Assembly (NCBI GenBank): GCA_023206055.1
Contig: CP065367.1
Coordinates: 124,001-188,000 of the forward strand
Source of the DNA: Vibrio cyclitrophicus
Lineage (GTDB): Bacteria; Pseudomonadota; Gammaproteobacteria; Enterobacterales; Vibrionaceae
Direction of reading: 5' to 3'
DNA: 64,000 nt
This document shows, piece by piece, positions 60,342 to 64,000 of the stretch. The notes under the pieces are model-generated. The model was given only the letters and a program-made list of their open reading frames with translations, did not search any database and was not told the origin of the DNA. Made by a program: the position numbers and the translations under genes. Every line of letters begins with the position of its first letter. Position 1 is the first letter of the stretch.

Positions 60342-61229
60342 ATGCTATTCAAATATCCCATCTCACTGCTGACGATTATTCGGCTTAATCCATTAAAGGT
60401 CGCTACGACTTGGTTAATGGTACTGGCTGAAAACGTGATGCTTATTCTGTTGCCGTTGTTTATTGGTTACGCCATCGACGGCGTGTTAAACCAAAGCTTT
60501 CAGCCTTTGATGATGTTGGCACTGATTCTTTTTGTACTGGTGATCATCAGTGTCGTTCGTCGTTTTTACGATACCCGTGTGTATGGTGCTATTCGCGTAA
60601 AACTGGCAAACCTTGTTGAGCGCAACCTGCGCGGTTTATCAATTTCGACCAAAGATGCGCGGCTAACCATGTCTCGTGAGCTGGTTGATTTTCTCGAAGA
60701 TGATTTGCCTACTTTGATGACGGCGGTAGTTCAGTTGGTCGCGACGGTGGTTATCCTCTCAACGTTCCACTTCTCGTTGGCGCTTTGTATGTTGTTTGCA
60801 GGGCTGTCGATGTTGGTTATCTACGGCGTATTCCACCGAACATTTACACGACTCAATGGCCAATTTAACGACCAAGTTGAACAGCAGGTGAAATTGCTGA
60901 GCGGTGTTCGTTTATCTGCACTCCGCTGGCACTTTGAGCGCTTAAAACAGTGTGAAATCAAGCTGTCTGATACCGAAGCTGTTGTCTATGGGCTGATTTT
61001 TATCGTGTTATTTGGCGCGGTTATCGGCAATTTATGGATGGTGAGTCAGCTTATAGAGCCGACCGCAGGGCAAGTTTTTTCTATCGTTACCTATTCACTG
61101 GAGTTTGTTGAAACCGCAGTGATGTTACCAATCACATTACAAACCCTTTCTCGTCTCACTGAAATCAGTCAGCGCCTTAATCACACCTCAACTCAACAGG
61201 TTACCAAGGAGATACCTCATGAAATTTAA
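60342..61229 (+). CDS. ABC-transporter six-helix membrane-domain protein lacking ATPase
   Basis: The 295-residue product has six hydrophobic segments in the arrangement of an ABC exporter half (FIGYAIDGVL, then an intracellular loop with YGAIRVKLANLVERNLRGLS, then DFLEDDLPTLMTAV). There is no Walker A, signature or Walker B motif and the protein ends after the last helix. It overlaps the RND adaptor start by 11 bases. Start could be ATG at 60330 or 60342. The product may be a modulator or degenerate exporter that now works with the RND pump. Confidence 0.75.
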   Translation: MLFKYPISLLTIIRLNPLKVATTWLMVLAENVMLILLPLFIGYAIDGVLNQSFQPLMMLALILFVLVIISVVRRFYDTRVYGAIRVKLANLVERNLRGLSISTKDARLTMSRELVDFLEDDLPTLMTAVVQLVATVVILSTFHFSLALCMLFAGLSMLVIYGVFHRTFTRLNGQFNDQVEQQVKLLSGVRLSALRWHFERLKQCEIKLSDTEAVVYGLIFIVLFGAVIGNLWMVSQLIEPTAGQVFSIVTYSLEFVETAVMLPITLQTLSRLTEISQRLNHTSTQQVTKEIPHEI

Positions 61230-62397
61230 AAAGCCACTTTCTGTATTAGTCGGTTGTGCAGCCATCTTTATCGCGTTGGTTGTCGTTGATGAATTGGAAC
61301 CTGAAGCTACCCAGCCAGTGAAGAAAGAAGCCGTCCTTGCCCCAGTTTCAGTGTTAGAGGTAACACCATCACAGCATCAATCAACGCTAACGGTATTAGG
61401 TGTAACTGCTGCTCGTTGGCCTGTGCAGTTGAAAGCATCCAGTAGTGCACAGTTGAAATGGCTAGATGAAAGCGTTGAACCGGGGAATTTGGTTAACAAA
61501 GGCGATGTGTTGGCAAGGTTAGATACTAGCGCAGTTGATGCGAACTTGGCTCAGGCGTTGAGCTCATTGAAACAAGCGGAATTGGAGTTGAAACAGGCTA
61601 AGCATGAGCAAACGGTCGCGTTAAAAATGTTGAACCCGAAAACGAGTTCGTCTTTTGCTCGCAGAGAGCCTCAATTACTTGCAGCGAAAGCTAATCTGAA
61701 ACAAGCGAAACAGGCTTACCTGAGTGCACAGAAATTGTTGGAAGAATCAGTGATTACCGCGCCCTTTGATGCGGTGATCATGAAACGCCATATCAGTCCG
61801 AGAGAGTGGATAGAGGCGGTGCAAGTGACCTTTGAATTGGCTGCCAGTGATTCGATTGATATCGAGTTGCCGATTTCTGAAATGCATTGGCAACAAGTTC
61901 AAGCCGCTCTGACTGAGCCAAGTATCACGGTGGTGAACCGCTCTGGGAATCTGTGGCCTGCAAAGGTGCGTTATGTCTCTCCTCAAGTTGATTCGGTCAC
62001 CCGCCAAAGACAAGTCGTGCTTTCGGTTGAGGCGCCTTATCAAAGCAAGCCAAGATTGTTTCCAAATCAGCAGGTTCAGGCTGTGGTTAATCTTGGGCTG
62101 AAGGATAACGTAGTCAGCGTGCCTTTAAGTGCGATGACGCGAGACGGATATGTGTGGACGTTAGACAGCAATGATCGTCTACGTAAAGAGTCGGTATCCT
62201 TGATTGGGCAAGGTAATCGGGTGCTCGATATTCGGTTTAATCAGCAAAGTGAACAGGTTCGCAGAGTGGTGCAGTATCCGCTTTCTTCAATGTTAATTGG
62301 TAAGCAAGTCGAGCCTAACTTCTACCAAGACGATAGTTCAGAATCCATGATCGCGAGCCAATCTGATGATGAGCAGATTGAGGAGGCAAACCAATGA
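61219..62397 (+). CDS. RND efflux membrane fusion (adaptor) protein
   Basis: Periplasmic adaptor of 392 residues with an N-terminal membrane anchor (VGCAAIFIALVVVDEL). The lipoyl halves are near LKWLDESVEPGNLVNKGDVLARLD and VITAPFDAVIMKRHISPREWI, with a helical hairpin between them (residues about 105-170; LKQAELELKQAKHEQTVALKML). A beta-barrel domain follows. It bridges the RND pump and an outer-membrane channel. Its ATG lies within the end of the six-helix gene, and the stop codon overlaps the pump's ATG (ATGA), so translation of all three is coupled. No TolC-type gene is in the window. Confidence 0.92.
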   Translation: MKFKKPLSVLVGCAAIFIALVVVDELEPEATQPVKKEAVLAPVSVLEVTPSQHQSTLTVLGVTAARWPVQLKASSSAQLKWLDESVEPGNLVNKGDVLARLDTSAVDANLAQALSSLKQAELELKQAKHEQTVALKMLNPKTSSSFARREPQLLAAKANLKQAKQAYLSAQKLLEESVITAPFDAVIMKRHISPREWIEAVQVTFELAASDSIDIELPISEMHWQQVQAALTEPSITVVNRSGNLWPAKVRYVSPQVDSVTRQRQVVLSVEAPYQSKPRLFPNQQVQAVVNLGLKDNVVSVPLSAMTRDGYVWTLDSNDRLRKESVSLIGQGNRVLDIRFNQQSEQVRRVVQYPLSSMLIGKQVEPNFYQDDSSESMIASQSDDEQIEEANQ

Positions 62398-64000
62398 GTT
62401 GGATGACCAAATGGTTTATCAATAATCCGGTTGCTGCCAATTTGTTGATGATGGCGATTGTTATCAGTGGTGTGCTTGCGTTCGGACAATTACGTGTCGA
62501 GTCGTTCCCACAAATCGCACCGTCTTCCATCAGTATCAGCGTTACTTATCCTGGCGGTACGGCGCAACAGATCGATGAGAGTGTTACCCAGCGAATCGAA
62601 GAGTCAATCAGTGGTATTGCAGGCATCAAACAGATCACTAGTCAGTCGAGTGCTGGGATTTCTCAGGTCATGGTCCGTAAAACCAGTAGTACAGATTTAG
62701 ACAAGCTTCTGGATGATATTCGTAATCAAGTCAACGCGATCAATGGTTTTCCCGTGCAAGCGGAAAGACCGCAAGTTGTGCGAAACGAATTTACCAATTT
62801 AGCGGCGTTTGTGGTGGTGTCGGGGCCAAGAACCGATGACGAGTTGCAACCTATCGCTAAGCAACTTGAACAAGCACTGAAAAAGAATCCGCGTATCTCG
62901 AAGCTATCAAATTGGGGAACTCGCACATCTCAATTAGTTATCGAGCCCGATCCTGACCAACTGAAAGCCTTAGGGTTGAGCTTAGAAGATCTCGCAGAGC
63001 TCGTTGAGCAGCGTTCGCTTGAGACTCGCAGCGGTGAGCTGATTAGTGACAAAGGTCGAATGGTGATTCGTGGTGACGGATACGCCGATGATCTACAGAA
63101 GTTAAACCAGCTTGTTGTGATTTCAGGAAGCAACGGAAAAATACTACTGGGAGACATCGCCAAGTTAAGTCGTGGCTACCAATACAGTGGTTCTATCGTG
63201 CGTAACAACGGCTCTAACGCCATCGCATTATTGGTCAGTACGAGCCAAACCGACAACCTGCTTAAAGTCAGCGAGGCGATCAGTGAAACACTGGATGCAC
63301 AACGTGCGATTTTGCCGTCGGATATTGAGTTGAATACCATGGCCGACATGGCACCTTACATTGAAGAACAGCTATTTCGTTTGAGTGAGAATGCATGGCA
63401 AGGGTTATTGATCGTCGTAGTTTTACTTGGGATCTTTCTTGAAATTAGACTCGCCTTTTGGGTCGCGATGGGCATTCCAATTGCGCTGACTGGAACGTTG
63501 GCAGCAATGCAGTTGTTCAACTACAGCATCAACGACATCACTCTGTTTGGCTTTATCTTGGTTCTCGGTGTGTTGGTGGACGATGCGGTTGTGGTAGGTG
63601 AAGCGATACATGAAAAACGGACGGGGAACGTCGGCTATTCTCATAATATCAATGGTTTATCAAATATAAACGGCTCCTCAAATCTAAACGGAAAGACAGC
63701 CGCTTGGCAGGGCGTTAACTCAGTATCAGTGGCTACCGTGTTTGGTGTGCTCACAACCATCGCTGCGTTTTCTCCAATGTTATGGATTAATAACGAGCTA
63801 GCCAAAGTGCTTGCAGGGTTTTCAGCCGTGGTGATCTTTGCGCTGATATTCTCGCTTATCGAAAGCAAGTTCATTTTACCGTCACACTTGGCTCAGCTTT
63901 CTGTGAAAAAACCATCAACGGGTTTGTTCGCCAAGGTTCAGAATGCTGCTCAAGGTAGATTACAGTGGTTTAATCTCAACATCTACAAGCCAGTATTGGA
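62394..64000 (+). CDS. RND efflux transporter permease, N-terminal part (cut by window edge)
   Basis: The frame opens at an ATG with gaggagg upstream and stays open to the edge, giving 535 codons. The start MTKWFINNPVAANLLMM is the RND amphipathic and first membrane helix. A porter domain follows with SVTYPGGTAQQIDESVTQRIEESI and PQVVRNEF. Membrane 4 carries the proton-relay aspartate pair D396/D397 in LGVLVDDAVVVGEAIHE. Right after it comes an unusual insertion, residues about 410-434, with three N-x-N-G copies. Such pumps export drugs, dyes, fatty acids or bile-like amphiphiles. The insertion is not seen in standard RND pumps and its role is unknown. Confidence 0.93.
   Translation, partial: MSWMTKWFINNPVAANLLMMAIVISGVLAFGQLRVESFPQIAPSSISISVTYPGGTAQQIDESVTQRIEESISGIAGIKQITSQSSAGISQVMVRKTSSTDLDKLLDDIRNQVNAINGFPVQAERPQVVRNEFTNLAAFVVVSGPRTDDELQPIAKQLEQALKKNPRISKLSNWGTRTSQLVIEPDPDQLKALGLSLEDLAELVEQRSLETRSGELISDKGRMVIRGDGYADDLQKLNQLVVISGSNGKILLGDIAKLSRGYQYSGSIVRNNGSNAIALLVSTSQTDNLLKVSEAISETLDAQRAILPSDIELNTMADMAPYIEEQLFRLSENAWQGLLIVVVLLGIFLEIRLAFWVAMGIPIALTGTLAAMQLFNYSINDITLFGFILVLGVLVDDAVVVGEAIHEKRTGNVGYSHNINGLSNINGSSNLNGKTAAWQGVNSVSVATVFGVLTTIAAFSPMLWINNELAKVLAGFSAVVIFALIFSLIESKFILPSHLAQLSVKKPSTGLFAKVQNAAQGRLQWFNLNIYKPVL
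63645..63692 (+). repeat. Three N-x-N-G repeats inserted in the RND pump
   Basis: The codons at 63645-63692 encode NING, NING and NLNG, spaced by LS and SS. The DNA copies are similar but not identical. They lie in the cytosolic loop after membrane helix 4, where standard pumps have a short basic linker. Confidence 0.7.

Overview
The window looks like chromosomal DNA of a marine Vibrio, most likely from the secondary chromosome. This rests on gene content recognised by eye: kbl-tdh, torT/torS, helD next to mgsA, a class I HMG-CoA reductase, an AcfD/SslE-type lipoprotein, yjjI-yjjW and cti. No database search was possible. Base composition and codon use look even, coding density is high, and genes are separated by compact terminators. 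I see no rRNA, tRNA, CRISPR array, integrase, transposase or phage genes.

Layout. 1-8.5 kb: the 5' part of an EAL-domain gene, the threonine catabolic pair kbl-tdh, a secreted barrel-like protein, a DUF819 membrane protein, and a KefC-type K+/H+ antiporter with its KefF-like partner. 8.8-16.5 kb: a threonine-aldolase-like enzyme, two small-protein genes, yccF, a serine protease split by a frameshift, a secreted beta-rich protein with a TSP3-repeat lipoprotein, and an iron alcohol dehydrogenase. 16.7-24.5 kb: yjjG, yddG, a CDF transporter, a LysR regulator, a methyltransferase, and the glycyl-radical pair yjjI-yjjW behind a duplicated operator-like motif. 24.6-37.6 kb: a second LysR regulator, HMG-CoA reductase, two small proteins, a YccS-type FUSC protein, helD, a VOC protein, mgsA, and the divergent torT/torS pair.

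37.7-42.8 kb is a compact catabolic module: an NCS1 permease, a DUF917 protein and a hydantoinase/oxoprolinase-family protein in one tight operon, divergent from a LysR regulator. 42.9-51.1 kb holds cti, a FAN1-like VRR-NUC nuclease, an OFA-family MFS transporter, a small membrane protein, a YajD-like HNH protein and a YghU-type GST. 51.4-55.8 kb is a 1488-residue M60-type metalloprotease lipoprotein (AcfD/SslE). 56-64 kb holds a DOPA-dioxygenase-like protein, a 50-residue membrane peptide, and two divergent operons. The minus operon encodes a secreted protein, a sterol-desaturase-family hydroxylase, a response regulator and a histidine kinase. The plus operon encodes an ABC-type six-helix membrane protein without ATPase, an RND adaptor and an RND pump that runs off the window.

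The items most worth following are: the divergent desaturase/two-component/RND locus with an OmpR-type direct repeat between its arms; the yjjI-yjjW locus with two TTTC-N7-GAAA sites three helical turns apart; the permease/DUF917/hydantoinase operon; the TSP3 lipoprotein plus beta-rich surface pair; four small-protein genes of 41-55 residues; and the frameshifted protease. All functional statements are family-level inferences from the visible sequence.
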